Part shown: piece after piece, positions 54,963 to 63,997 of the stretch
Position numbering within the stretch: the first letter of the stretch is position 1
How the letters are laid out: every line of letters begins with the position of its first letter
NCBI GenBank assembly: GCA_017559385.1
Contig: JAFYSK010000031.1
Coordinates: 1 to 64,000, forward strand
Direction: 5' to 3'
Length of the DNA stretch: 64,000 bases
Source: Paludibacteraceae bacterium
Lineage (GTDB): Bacteria > Bacteroidota > Bacteroidia > Bacteroidales > Paludibacteraceae
Program-made: the position numbers and the translations under genes
Notes under the pieces: model-generated
Databases searched by the model: none
Told to the model about the DNA's origin: nothing
Seen by the model: the letters and a program-made list of their open reading frames with translations, nothing else

Positions 54963-55158
54963 ATACGCACATAAAAAAGCACGGTACTTTCAGTATCCTG
55001 CTCAAAGGTGTTTGGCGTAACCCGACAAAAAGAATAACTAAAAGCCCGTGCTTACACACGAGCATTTTAACTATCATTCTTTTTTTGCCATCTAGTCGCC
55101 AAACTTTTTGAGCAAAGAATAATGCTAAAACGCTTTTTCTATTTTACGATGTGCGTAT
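54963..55158. other. 196-bp long-inverted-repeat element (MITE-like or structured RNA)
   Basis: The ends ATACGCACAT (54963-54972) and ATGTGCGTAT (55149-55158) are perfect 10-bp inverted repeats. Inside them nested pairings continue in order: AAAAAGC/GCTTTTT (54974-54980 with 55132-55138), GCTCAAA/TTTGAGC (55000-55006 with 55107-55113), GTTTGGCG/CGCCAAAC (55010-55017 with 55097-55104), AAAAAGAAT/ATTCTTTTT (55027-55035 with 55076-55084), and an apical stem at 55040-55068. A bubble of about 18-19 nt per side lies between the second and third stems. TCGGGTTAC (54929-54937) could alternatively pair with GTAACCCGA (55017-55025). No transposase, no target duplication and no clear promoter are seen. 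It is either a miniature transposable element or an RNA with a 6S-like long hairpin. Confidence 0.65.
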
Positions 55159-55228
55159 CAACCACACACTAATGTTTCATAGGCAGAATATTTTACTGTT
55201 TTTATTTAGTAATCAATCTATTACATTA

Positions 55229-57004
55229 TCAAATTCCCATGCTAGCTTTGATAGCAGGCACTTTGGCTTCAGCTTCGGCTACAGCCTTGTCGTAGTCGGC
55301 TGGAGTTGGCATCTCGGCAGGGATCTCGAAGTAGAACTTTATTTTTGGTTCGGTACCACTTGGGCGAACAGAAATCTTCATACCACCTTCGGTGAAGTAT
55401 TGGAGCACATTGCTGGTTGCATTGAGTGCCATCACGATAGGTGTCTCTACCCACTCGCCATTCACGAGTTCGCGTTGAACGAGGGTCTTGAAGTCTTTGG
55501 ATTTAACGACTTTCTCGCCAGCAATCTCCACAGGAGGGTTTTGACGGAAGTTAACCATCATGGCTTGAATCTCCTCGGCGCCTGACTTACCAGGACGAAC
55601 AACATTGATAGTAGTCTCGCGTTGGAATCCGTACTCCATATACATATTAAGGAGATAATCGTAGAGAGTCATGCCGTTATCCTTCGCATAGGCTGCAATC
55701 TCGCAGATGAGACAGATAGCAGAAGGAGAACATTTATCGCGCACGCCGTCAAAAGCCAAGAAACCGAAGCTCTCTTCGCCACCGCCAATGTATTTGTGGG
55801 TACCTTCCCACTCGCGGATACGATTGGCAATCCACTTGAAGCCTGTATATTCGTCCGTCAAAGTCACACCTTGTGCGTCTGCCATCTTGCGGATTAACTC
55901 GCTGGTAACGATAGTCTTAACGAGATAATGCTCAGGGCGGAGTTTACCAAGTTTCTTCATATTATTGATGATGTAGTAGCAGTACATCATGCAGGTTTGG
56001 TTGCCGTTGATGATGGTCCACTCGCCTTTGTCGTTGCGGCAAACGATCGCAATACGGTCAGCATCTGGGTCGCTGGCAATCACGAGGTCGGCGTTGAGTT
56101 GGGTACCGAGGTTCATACCCATGGTCATTGCTTCAGCGTTCTCTGGGTTAGGACTTTGCACGGTAGAGAAATTGCCATCGATGACCATTTGCTCAGGTAC
56201 TACATGGATATTCTCAAAACCCCAAGAGCGAAGGCACATTGGGATGATTTGGCGTCCTGCGCCGTGGAGAGGAGTATAAACGATATTGAGGTCTTTTTGA
56301 CGGAGAATGGTCTCTTGGTCGATCATGACAGTCTTCACGGCTTGCATGTAGTCGTAGTCCATCTCTCCACCGATGATCTCGATAAGATGCTCATTGCCAG
56401 TCATTTTCACATCAGCGAGGGTCACCTTGTTCACCTCATCGATGATACCTTGGTCGTGTGGTTGGAGCACTTGGCTGCCGTCTTCCCAATAAGCTTTGTA
56501 GCCGTTGTACTCTTTAGGGTTGTGGCTGGCGGTCACGTTAACACCACCTTGCGCAGAGAGGTGACGGATAGCGAAGCTAACCTCTGGTGTTGGGCGTAGG
56601 CTCTCAAAGAGATACACCTTGATGCCGTTGGCAGCAAATACCGCAGCTACGGTCTCGGCAAAGAGGCGGCCATTGTTACGGCAGTCGTGACCAACTACGA
56701 CGCTAACGGTGTCACCCTTGAGGGTGGTAAAACCGCCTTGTTGTTGCACTTTGAGAAGGTAGTTGGCATAACCTTGGGTGGCTTGTGCCACGATGTATTG
56801 GTTCATACGGTTGGTACCAGGACCCATGAGGCCACGGAGACCACCTGTACCAAATTCAAGAGTGCGATAGAAACTATCGATGAGTTCGGTTTTGTCTTCC
56901 GCCTCGATCATAGCTTTGACAGCAGCTTGTGTCTCAGCATCATAAGGCGCTTTAGTCCATTGTTCAGCAATGGCTAATACTTTTTCGAGTTCTTCGTTTT
57001 TCAT
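55229..57004 (-). CDS. Phosphoglucomutase/phosphomannomutase family protein
   Basis: 591 aa, alpha-D-phosphohexomutase superfamily. GTGGLRGLMGPGTNRMN near the N-terminus, VNVTASHNPKEYNGYK with the phosphoserine, SDPDADRIAI for the metal loop, GGGEESFGFL for sugar binding and VRPSGTEPKIKFYFEI for phosphate binding are all present. It interconverts hexose 1- and 6-phosphates for glycogen and surface-sugar synthesis; which sugar is preferred is unclear. The start at 57004 (MKNEELEKVLAIAEQ) follows from the promoter at 57044-57075. Confidence 0.93.
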   Translation of the reverse strand: MKNEELEKVLAIAEQWTKAPYDAETQAAVKAMIEAEDKTELIDSFYRTLEFGTGGLRGLMGPGTNRMNQYIVAQATQGYANYLLKVQQQGGFTTLKGDTVSVVVGHDCRNNGRLFAETVAAVFAANGIKVYLFESLRPTPEVSFAIRHLSAQGGVNVTASHNPKEYNGYKAYWEDGSQVLQPHDQGIIDEVNKVTLADVKMTGNEHLIEIIGGEMDYDYMQAVKTVMIDQETILRQKDLNIVYTPLHGAGRQIIPMCLRSWGFENIHVVPEQMVIDGNFSTVQSPNPENAEAMTMGMNLGTQLNADLVIASDPDADRIAIVCRNDKGEWTIINGNQTCMMYCYYIINNMKKLGKLRPEHYLVKTIVTSELIRKMADAQGVTLTDEYTGFKWIANRIREWEGTHKYIGGGEESFGFLAFDGVRDKCSPSAICLICEIAAYAKDNGMTLYDYLLNMYMEYGFQRETTINVVRPGKSGAEEIQAMMVNFRQNPPVEIAGEKVVKSKDFKTLVQRELVNGEWVETPIVMALNATSNVLQYFTEGGMKISVRPSGTEPKIKFYFEIPAEMPTPADYDKAVAEAEAKVPAIKASMGI

Positions 57005-57043
57005 ATTGCTTGTATTTTTAAAGTTTGCATAATTCATCGGGTG

Positions 57044-57075
57044 CAAAGGTACGAAAAATTTGCGAACCATGCAAA
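57044..57075 (-). promoter_or_regulatory. Promoter of the phosphohexomutase gene
   Basis: TTTG (57075-57072), a 20-bp spacer and TACCTTTG (57051-57044) on the minus strand. Confidence 0.75.
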
Positions 57076-57185
57076 TTTTATCTAATTTTGGATTAAGAAT
57101 TTTGAATTTTGAGATGTAAAGATGGATTTACTCGGCGGGGTTGGTAGAGAACAAAACCTATGGTAGCACACAGTGAAAGTTGCTT

Positions 57186-57236
57186 AATCACCTATAAATC
57201 ACCTATGAATAACCTAAGAATCACCTAAGATTTATG
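57186..57236. repeat. Tandem AATCACCTAx repeats
   Basis: AATCACCTAT, AATCACCTAT, AATAACCTAAG and AATCACCTAAG follow each other at 11-14-bp steps in the spacer between the phosphohexomutase and hpt promoters. Otherwise nothing but promoters is seen in 57076-57382. Confidence 0.75.
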
Positions 57237-57309
57237 GTAAAAATATCCGTTCTTATTTAACGAGCAAACCAACAAAACAAAATTACAGTTTCAAAAAAAG
57301 TGATAAATA

Positions 57310-57341
57310 CTTGCGTATTTAAGTAAAAAGTTGTACCTTTG
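57310..57341 (+). promoter_or_regulatory. hpt promoter
   Basis: CTTG (57310-57313), a 20-bp spacer and TACCTTTG (57334-57341), about 42 bp before the ATG. Confidence 0.7.
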
Positions 57342-57382
57342 CGACTTAATTTGTACAAACCATCATAACTCTATCAAACATC

Positions 57383-57922
57383 ATGCAAACAATAGAAGTA
57401 AACGGACTCGTTTTTGAAGAATATTTATCTGCCGAGAACATAGCAGAGATTGTAGGTAATGTAGCGGAGCGTATAAATACAGATTACACAGGCAAGGAAC
57501 CATTGTTTATCTGCGTATTAAATGGCGCGTTCATGTACGCATCGGACTTGTTCAAAAAAATCACATTGCCCAGCGAAATCACCTTTGTTCGTTTAAAATC
57601 ATACGAAGGAACGGCAACAACGGGCGAAGTAAAAATTTTAACTCCGTTAACTATGGATATCCAAGGTCGTGATGTGATTATTATAGAGGATATCGTGGAT
57701 ACAGGTTTAACCATGCATGGTTTTATGCACCAGTTGAGAGGCATGGGAGCAAATTCTGTAGAATTGACCTCGTTCCTGTTTAAGCCAGAGGCATTGAAAT
57801 ATGCAGATGCAACTCCTAAATATATAGGATTGGAGATTCCAACCAAGTTTGTCTTGGGTTATGGATTGGATTTTGACGAGAAAGGCAGGAACTTGCCTGC
57901 GTTGTATGTACTGAGGAGTTGA
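57383..57922 (+). CDS. hpt: Hypoxanthine phosphoribosyltransferase
   Basis: 179 aa. Purine salvage: transfers phosphoribosyl from PRPP to hypoxanthine/guanine. FICVLNGAFMYASDL, RLKSYEGTATTGEVK and the PRPP loop VIIIEDIVDTGLTM are diagnostic, and the tail has YGLDFDEKGRNLPALYVL. GAGAGTTGAAAGTT short repeats separate it from mlaE. Confidence 0.93.
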   Translation: MQTIEVNGLVFEEYLSAENIAEIVGNVAERINTDYTGKEPLFICVLNGAFMYASDLFKKITLPSEITFVRLKSYEGTATTGEVKILTPLTMDIQGRDVIIIEDIVDTGLTMHGFMHQLRGMGANSVELTSFLFKPEALKYADATPKYIGLEIPTKFVLGYGLDFDEKGRNLPALYVLRS

Positions 57923-57962
57923 AAGTTGAGAGTTGAAAGTTGAGAGTTGAAAGTTGAGAGTT
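57919..57962. repeat. Tandem GAAAGTTGAGAGTT repeats
   Basis: Units of GTTGAGAGTT and GTTGAAAGTT alternate at about 14-bp period between hpt and mlaE. The unit matches the borders of the 76-bp repeats inside murF. Confidence 0.85.
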
Positions 57963-57977
57963 AAAAGTAAAGAATAA

Positions 57978-58724
57978 ATGATTACAAAATTTTTACAAGG
58001 CATAGGAGAATACACCTTATTGATGGGTAAGGTGTTACGCATGCCCGACAGATGGCGTATGTTTTGGCGTCAGCTGAGCAAAGAGATGGAAAAGCAAGGA
58101 TTAGAGTCTATTCTCATCACGCTGATTGTGAGCGTGTTTATGGGTGCGATTATGACTTTGCAAACCAAGTTGAACACAGAAAATCCTTTGTTGCCGGCAT
58201 ATTCAACAGGATTGGTAACTCGTGACTGCATATTATTGGAGTTTTCGAGCACAATATTGTGTCTGTTGTTGGCAGGTAAAGTAGGTAGTAATATTGCATC
58301 CGAAATTGGCACCATGCGTATAACCGAGCAGATTGATGCCATGGAGATCATGGGTGTTAATTCAGCCAACTACTTGATCTTACCAAAGGTAGTGGCTTTT
58401 ATGGTGATGATGCCACTGTTGGTTACCTTATCCATGTTCATGGGCTTGGTAGGAGGTTATGGCATTAGTGCTATTACTAGCGTATTGCCCGTATCGGAAT
58501 ACCTATTGGGTATTCAATATGCATTTATACCATTTTATGTATTTTACTCCTACATTAAAACTATTGTGTTCGCCTTTGTGATTGCTAGTATGGCTTCGTA
58601 TTATGGTTATTATGCGAGAGGTGGAGCATTGGAAGTAGGTAAAGCAAGTACAAGAGCTGTAGTAAATAGTAGTATCGTGATTTTATTACTGGATGTAGTA
58701 TTAACTAATTTGATGCTTAATTAA
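57978..58724 (+). CDS. mlaE: MlaE-type ABC transporter permease
   Basis: 248 aa with five or six membrane segments and the MlaE-specific SEIGTMRITEQIDAMEIMGV loop that couples to the ATPase. It belongs to the Mla/MCE lipid-transport system that keeps outer-membrane lipid asymmetry. The ATPase gene follows after 3 bp. No MCE-domain substrate-binding gene is seen next to it here. Confidence 0.93.
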   Translation: MITKFLQGIGEYTLLMGKVLRMPDRWRMFWRQLSKEMEKQGLESILITLIVSVFMGAIMTLQTKLNTENPLLPAYSTGLVTRDCILLEFSSTILCLLLAGKVGSNIASEIGTMRITEQIDAMEIMGVNSANYLILPKVVAFMVMMPLLVTLSMFMGLVGGYGISAITSVLPVSEYLLGIQYAFIPFYVFYSYIKTIVFAFVIASMASYYGYYARGGALEVGKASTRAVVNSSIVILLLDVVLTNLMLN

Positions 58725-58727
58725 TTT

Positions 58728-59501
58728 ATGATACAAGTTAAGGATGTAGTAAAAAGTTTTGACGGGAATGCGGTATTAAACCATGTGTCAGCAACTTTTG
58801 AAGACGGCAAAGTGAATATGATCATAGGCCAATCTGGATCGGGTAAAACCGTATTAATGAAATCCATGATTGGTTTGCATCAGGTGGATGAAGGTCAAAT
58901 CATATTTGACACCAGTGGAGGCAAGCAACAAGACTTGGCAAGCATGACTGAAAAAGAAGTACGCTTATTACATCGCGAAGTAGGAATGTTGTTTCAAGGC
59001 TCTGCTTTATTTGACAGTATGACCGTGCAAGAGAATGTAATGTATCCATTGGAGATGTTCTCCGACATGAGCAAAAGCGAGATGGTTGCGCGTGCACGAT
59101 TTTGTTTGGAGCGCGTAAACATGCCAGAACGCTCGTTTGGCTTGATGCCTAGTGAAATCAGTGGTGGTATGCAAAAGCGTGTGGCGATTGCTAGAGCGAT
59201 TGCGTTGAATCCGCGTTACTTATTCTGTGATGAGCCCAACTCAGGTCTAGACCCAAGAACCAGTTTGGTAATTGACAAGTTGATTCAGGATATTACTCAA
59301 GAGTATAATATTTGTACTATCGTGAATAGTCATGACATGAACTCCATCATGGAGATTGGTGATAATATTGTATTCTTGCGCAACGGTGTGAAAGAATGGC
59401 AAGGTAGTAGACATGAGATTTTCCACGCCGACAACGAAGCGTTGAATGACTTTGTATTTGCCAGCGAGTTGTTTAAAAAAGTGAAGAGCGCTGCGCAGTA
59501 A
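58728..59501 (+). CDS. mlaF: MlaF-type ABC transporter ATP-binding protein
   Basis: 257 aa. Walker A GQSGSGKTV, Q-loop LFQGSALFDSMTV, signature EISGGMQKRVAIARA, Walker B LFCDEPNSGLD and the switch His in VNSHDM. It pairs with the MlaE permease just upstream. The next genes follow after a 69-bp spacer with a GC-rich hairpin. Confidence 0.93.
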   Translation: MIQVKDVVKSFDGNAVLNHVSATFEDGKVNMIIGQSGSGKTVLMKSMIGLHQVDEGQIIFDTSGGKQQDLASMTEKEVRLLHREVGMLFQGSALFDSMTVQENVMYPLEMFSDMSKSEMVARARFCLERVNMPERSFGLMPSEISGGMQKRVAIARAIALNPRYLFCDEPNSGLDPRTSLVIDKLIQDITQEYNICTIVNSHDMNSIMEIGDNIVFLRNGVKEWQGSRHEIFHADNEALNDFVFASELFKKVKSAAQ

Positions 59502-59527
59502 TTTTAACGACAATATAGACAATAATT

Positions 59528-59554
59528 GCGCGGCAATCAATATCCCTGCCGCGC
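59528..59554 (+). other. GC-rich hairpin after mlaF
   Basis: GCGCGGCA and TGCCGCGC form a perfect 8-bp stem with an 11-nt loop in an AT-rich spacer. No T-run follows, so it may stabilise RNA ends or attenuate rather than terminate. Confidence 0.5.
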
Positions 59555-59570
59555 CTATAAAACAAAAGGT

Positions 59571-59858
59571 ATGAAACGGATATTATTTATATTGGCCATT
59601 GTTTGCGGGTTGGCAGTTATGGCGCAGCAGAAACCAGCACGAGTGCCTGCATATCAGGGTGTGATTGAGCGGGTACAGCCCAACGGTGACACCATCTATG
59701 TTCGCTTACATGGTGATGAAAGAAACCATTGGATGACATTGGAAGATGGTACAACATTGGTACAAGAAAACAAGAAAGGTTATATCTGCTATGCAAAGAA
59801 AAAGCAAAATGGTCAGATAATAGCCACACGAAGAAAAGTAAAACAAGTAAAAAAATAA
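59571..59858 (+). CDS. Free-standing exported protein resembling the M6-protease prodomain
   Basis: 95 aa with a signal peptide (RILFILAIVCGLAVMAQQ). The mature part aligns by eye with the N-terminal prodomain of the next gene: VQPNGDTIYVRLHGDERNHW here and IQPDGSKITVYQHGDEHFHW there. Both are followed by a Gly-containing turn and an aromatic strand (KGYICYAKKKQNGQI versus NGFYRLTEA). It ends 2 bp before the protease start, so the two are co-translated. A protease inhibitor, folding helper or relic of duplication are all possible. The start at 59571 gives the signal peptide. Confidence 0.7.
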   Translation: MKRILFILAIVCGLAVMAQQKPARVPAYQGVIERVQPNGDTIYVRLHGDERNHWMTLEDGTTLVQENKKGYICYAKKKQNGQIIATRRKVKQVKK

Positions 59859-59860
59859 AT

Positions 59861-61474
59861 ATGAAAAAAGTTCTCACAACCCTATTGTCCTTTCTAATAG
59901 CGACTACAACATGGGCTGTACCTGCGCGCAAAACAGGAGTAACAGTAATACAGCCAGACGGTAGCAAAATCACTGTGTATCAACATGGTGACGAACATTT
60001 TCATTGGCAAACCAATGAAAAAGGCGAGTGGATAGAATTGAGCGAAAATGGATTTTACCGCCTTACTGAAGCATTGAGCAACGAACAAATAGAGGCAAAA
60101 CGAGCACAATCAATTCGTCGAGTTCAACATGCCGCATATCCATTGAATGTAGCACCAAGAGGATTGGTGATATTGGTTAATTTTGCGGATGTCGCATTTG
60201 AAACAGAGAAAGCAGAAATGGATAGCATGTTGATTGGAGAAGATTACACTCGCAATTATTCTTATACTTATAGAGGCAAGACATACAACATCAACTCACA
60301 AGGATCAGCTCGTCAATATTTCCACGACGCTTCTAATGGGCAATATAATCCTCAGTTTGATGTAGTAGGTCCTGTGACCGTAAGCAAAAGCATGTCATAC
60401 TACGGAAAAAACGATAGTTATGGAAGCGATATGTACCCCGACAAAATGGTCAGCGAAGCGTGTACAATAGCAGATACGGTGTTCAACGTAGACTTTGCTC
60501 AGTATGACAACAACAACGACGGAGAAGTAGATTTTGTATTTGTCATTTACGCCGGTTATGGCGAAGCAGATGGTGGAGCAAGCACTACTATTTGGCCGCA
60601 TTCTTGGCAATTATCAGCAGCAGGTACTCGATGCGAAGTAGATGGTAAAACGGTCAACCTATATGCGTGTGGAAATGAGTTAGACTACTATTCAAAAATG
60701 CACACGGGTATTGGAACCTTCTGCCATGAGTTCAGCCATGTATTGGGTTTGCCAGACTTATATGTAACTAACACTGCTTCTCATACGACAATGAACGAAT
60801 GGGACATCATGGATTATGGACCATACAACAACGAGGGAAATACACCACCTACATTCTCCGCATACGAGCGATTCTTTATGGGTTGGCTACAACCACGATT
60901 GATTGTTAATCCTGAGAACATAGAATTGAAAGATCTTCAAGAAAGCAATGAGGCACTATTAATATCTTCAACCGACCAACATAACTTGATCGGTAATAAT
61001 CCTGATCCAACGACGTTCTATTTGGTAGAAAATCGTCAACAAGTAGGTTGGGACGAACACTTGCCTGGTCATGGTATGATGCTAACAAAGATACAATATA
61101 GTTACTCTCGTTGGTATCAAAATACCGTAAACAACTCATCTAGCAAGATGGGTGTGGATTTGATTGAAGCCAAAAGTAACTCTGATAATCAAGGTAAGGC
61201 GACCGATCTTTTCCCTGCAGGAGGAAGCCAATATTTAGGTATAGCAGAACACGCTATTGAGGAAATAGAGGAGACAGATGGTGTAATCACCTTCAAATAC
61301 AAGGGTGGCGTAGAAGACCCAGGTACAGCAGTAGACAATACTATTTTGAATCAAGAAGTAATAGCTATTTACAACATCCTAGGACAAAAACAACTAACGA
61401 CTAATATCGAAGATTTGACTACAGGAACATACATTGTAGTTACCTCTTCTGACAGTTATAAAATTGTACGTTAA
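59861..61474 (+). CDS. M6-family metalloprotease with T9SS C-terminal domain
   Basis: 537 aa. A signal peptide (VLTTLLSFLIATTTWA) and a prodomain (about 20-90) are followed by the M6 catalytic domain: LVILVNFADVAFE, an Asp-rich segment DNNNDGEVDFVFVIYAGYGE, and HEFSHVLGLPD (289-299), the HExxHxxGxxD zinc motif. The tail IYNILGQKQLTTNIEDLTTG, then TYIVVTSSDSYKIVR, is a type A T9SS sorting signal. Predicted secreted or surface protease for protein degradation. The stop codon overlaps the xth start by one base. Confidence 0.9.
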   Translation: MKKVLTTLLSFLIATTTWAVPARKTGVTVIQPDGSKITVYQHGDEHFHWQTNEKGEWIELSENGFYRLTEALSNEQIEAKRAQSIRRVQHAAYPLNVAPRGLVILVNFADVAFETEKAEMDSMLIGEDYTRNYSYTYRGKTYNINSQGSARQYFHDASNGQYNPQFDVVGPVTVSKSMSYYGKNDSYGSDMYPDKMVSEACTIADTVFNVDFAQYDNNNDGEVDFVFVIYAGYGEADGGASTTIWPHSWQLSAAGTRCEVDGKTVNLYACGNELDYYSKMHTGIGTFCHEFSHVLGLPDLYVTNTASHTTMNEWDIMDYGPYNNEGNTPPTFSAYERFFMGWLQPRLIVNPENIELKDLQESNEALLISSTDQHNLIGNNPDPTTFYLVENRQQVGWDEHLPGHGMMLTKIQYSYSRWYQNTVNNSSSKMGVDLIEAKSNSDNQGKATDLFPAGGSQYLGIAEHAIEEIEETDGVITFKYKGGVEDPGTAVDNTILNQEVIAIYNILGQKQLTTNIEDLTTGTYIVVTSSDSYKIVR

Positions 61475-62238
61475 TGAGAATCATTTCCTACAACCTCAAC
61501 GGTATACGCAGCGCTATCAACAAAGGTTTGTTTGATTGGCTCGCTAATGAGCAGCCAGATGTGTTTTGCATTCAAGAGAGTAAAGCACAGCCCGAACAAA
61601 TAGATGTGATGACAATGCAAGAGTTAGGGTATCAAAGTTATATCCACTCTGCCGAGAAAAAAGGCTATTCAGGTGTTGCCATTTTTACTCGTATTCAGCC
61701 TGATCGTGTAGTAGTGGGTATGAACAACCCTAAATACGACTGCCAAGGTCGAGTTATTCGTGCAGATTTTGGCGATTTGACCGTTGTGTGCGTCTATATT
61801 CCATCTGGTGAGGCGGAAGGCCCTAAATATCATTACAAGATGGAGTTTCTAGAAGACTTCTTGATATGGATTAACGAGTTGCGTAAAGAGCGCCCCAATA
61901 TTGTAGTATGCGGCGACTACAATATAGCTCACAAACCTATCGACATCAACAACCCTAAACGCCAAGTGGGTGTGAGTGGATTCTTGCCAGAAGAGCGAGA
62001 ATGGCTAGATCGTTGGGAAGCAAGCGGAATGATCGATACTTACCGCATGTTTGACCAAAGCAGTGAAAAATATAGTTGGTGGAGCTTTCGTGCGGGTTCA
62101 CGCGCAAGGAATGTAGGATGGCGCATTGATTATCATTGGATTAGTGCTCCCCTGAAAGAGCGTATTGTCCATGCAAACATATTGGCAGAAGTGGTGCATT
62201 CGGACCACTGCCCAGTTGGTATAGAAATTAAATTATAA
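61474..62238 (+). CDS. xth: Exodeoxyribonuclease III
   Basis: 254 aa, AP endonuclease/3'-5' exonuclease of base-excision repair. [25 protein letters not shown] (metal Glu), [22 protein letters not shown] and [10 protein letters not shown] are the expected motifs. ATG overlaps the protease stop codon. Confidence 0.95.
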   Translation: MRIISYNLNGIRSAINKGLFDWLANEQPDVFCIQESKAQPEQIDVMTMQELGYQSYIHSAEKKGYSGVAIFTRIQPDRVVVGMNNPKYDCQGRVIRADFGDLTVVCVYIPSGEAEGPKYHYKMEFLEDFLIWINELRKERPNIVVCGDYNIAHKPIDINNPKRQVGVSGFLPEEREWLDRWEASGMIDTYRMFDQSSEKYSWWSFRAGSRARNVGWRIDYHWISAPLKERIVHANILAEVVHSDHCPVGIEIKL

Positions 62239-62243
62239 AAGAA

Positions 62244-62990
62244 ATGGATACACTACGAACTGAACATCTATACAAAAAATACGGAAAGCGTACAGTGGTT
62301 AACGATGTGAATATACATCTCAACCAAGGTGAAATTGTAGGTCTACTAGGCCCCAATGGAGCTGGAAAGACTACCACATTCTACATGACCACAGGATTGG
62401 TACTACCTAATAGTGGAAAAATATTTCTAAATGATATGGACATATCCAGTATGCCTATGTATCGTCGTGCCAAATTGGGAATAGGATATCTGCCACAAGA
62501 GGCAAGTGTGTTCAGAAAAATGAGTGTAGAGGACAACATTCGTTCTGTACTAGAAATGACCGATTTCACCAAAGAATATCAACAGGAGAAACTAGAACAA
62601 CTTATTCAAGAGTTCAATCTGGGACATGTTCGCAAAAACATAGGTGATCGATTATCAGGTGGAGAGCGCCGTCGCACAGAGATAGCGAGATGCCTAGCTA
62701 TTGAGCCTAAATTTGTAATGTTGGATGAGCCATTTGCCGGTGTAGATCCAATTGCAGTGCAAGAGATCCAAGATGTGGTATGGAAACTAAAAGATAAGAA
62801 TATCGGAATATTGATTACTGACCATAATGTAGATGAGACATTGATGATTACTGACCGTGCATATCTACTATTTGAAGGAAAGATTTTATTCCATGGTACC
62901 CCAGAAGAGCTAGCGGCTAATCCAGTAGTAAGAAACAACTATTTGGGTCGCGATTTCGAGTTAAAAAAGAAGACCAAAGCGGAAGAATGA
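62244..62990 (+). CDS. lptB: LPS export ABC transporter ATP-binding protein
   Basis: 248 aa. Walker [31 protein letters not shown] with the LptB-type Q-loop region, signature [13 protein letters not shown], Walker [16 protein letters not shown] and switch His in ITDHNVDET. It powers LPS extraction from the inner membrane with LptFG, which are not in the window. Its stop overlaps the next start (ATGA). Confidence 0.95.
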   Translation: MDTLRTEHLYKKYGKRTVVNDVNIHLNQGEIVGLLGPNGAGKTTTFYMTTGLVLPNSGKIFLNDMDISSMPMYRRAKLGIGYLPQEASVFRKMSVEDNIRSVLEMTDFTKEYQQEKLEQLIQEFNLGHVRKNIGDRLSGGERRRTEIARCLAIEPKFVMLDEPFAGVDPIAVQEIQDVVWKLKDKNIGILITDHNVDETLMITDRAYLLFEGKILFHGTPEELAANPVVRNNYLGRDFELKKKTKAEE

Positions 62991-63997
62991 AACATCTGTC
63001 GCTGACAAAAATACGACAACTATTTCTTGTACATGTGATTGCTCTCACAGCAATTTCATGCAATCCTATAGAGCCGGACGTTAAACTAAGTATCACGCCA
63101 TGTGCCCCTATGCCTACCGCTAGAGCTGCAGCAACATGCTTTGTCATTGCCAACAAAGCATATATTTGGGGAGGAAGAGACAGCGTTGGCACATACTGCA
63201 ATGACCTGTGGCAATATGATAGTACCACTGACTCATGGAAACATCTTGGGGTTACACCACTGACTGGCAGAGTAAATGCTACGGCATGCGTCTATGACGG
63301 AAGAGCATACGTTGGTTTAGGCTTTAACGGCACATACAACAATGTCAAAAGCTACCTCACTGACTGGTGGTGTTACGACCCAGTACAAAACACATGGGAA
63401 CAGCTTGAGAACTACCCAGCTAGCACATCAGACAGAGCTGTCAGTTTAGTGGGAGATGGAGAACTATATGTGGGATATGGCTTTAACTGGACACACGAAC
63501 GTGACATGTATCGATACAGAATAGCAGATGACACATGGGAATATATAGATGTCCACCTTGATAGAAACGCATTTACTTTTCCCATTCGTAGTTTTGGAGG
63601 TGTGGGAAGCACTTGCCAGAACCGGCATTTTGTAGGGACAGGATTTAGAGGACATAGTCTAAACTGGTGGGGGGAATGGCTTCCAGAAGGTAAATGGCTG
63701 AAACGCAAGAATGTACCTGGTGCTAAAAGAACACTAGCGGCATGTACAGCTAGCGATGATTATGTTTATGTGATAGGAGGAATGCATTATGGCGGAGTTA
63801 ATACAGACGGCCAAATCCTATCAGATATTCTACAATACAATCCACAGGATGACTCTTGGATGAAAGTAGGAGAAATACCATCCGGAGGCTTATTTAACCA
63901 TATATCGTTCCGCGTACATAACGACATATACATAGGACTGGGTGAGAACGAGAATCTACAACTAACCAATCAACTATATTGTGTTCATGAAAAATAG
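62987..63997 (+). CDS. Kelch-repeat lipoprotein
   Basis: 336 aa with an N-terminal lipoprotein signal ([13 protein letters not shown]). Five or six kelch repeats follow, each with a DLWQYDxxTDSW- or WxxL-like end and glycine pairs ([59 protein letters not shown]). A beta-propeller binding protein at the cell envelope is expected; ligand unknown. It overlaps lptB by 4 bp. Confidence 0.85.
   Translation: MKHLSLTKIRQLFLVHVIALTAISCNPIEPDVKLSITPCAPMPTARAAATCFVIANKAYIWGGRDSVGTYCNDLWQYDSTTDSWKHLGVTPLTGRVNATACVYDGRAYVGLGFNGTYNNVKSYLTDWWCYDPVQNTWEQLENYPASTSDRAVSLVGDGELYVGYGFNWTHERDMYRYRIADDTWEYIDVHLDRNAFTFPIRSFGGVGSTCQNRHFVGTGFRGHSLNWWGEWLPEGKWLKRKNVPGAKRTLAACTASDDYVYVIGGMHYGGVNTDGQILSDILQYNPQDDSWMKVGEIPSGGLFNHISFRVHNDIYIGLGENENLQLTNQLYCVHEK

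Noticed and set aside
54885-55228. IS element
   Set aside because: Terminal inverted repeats are present at 54963-55158, but there is no transposase frame and no target-site duplication. Only a MITE or structured RNA remains possible.
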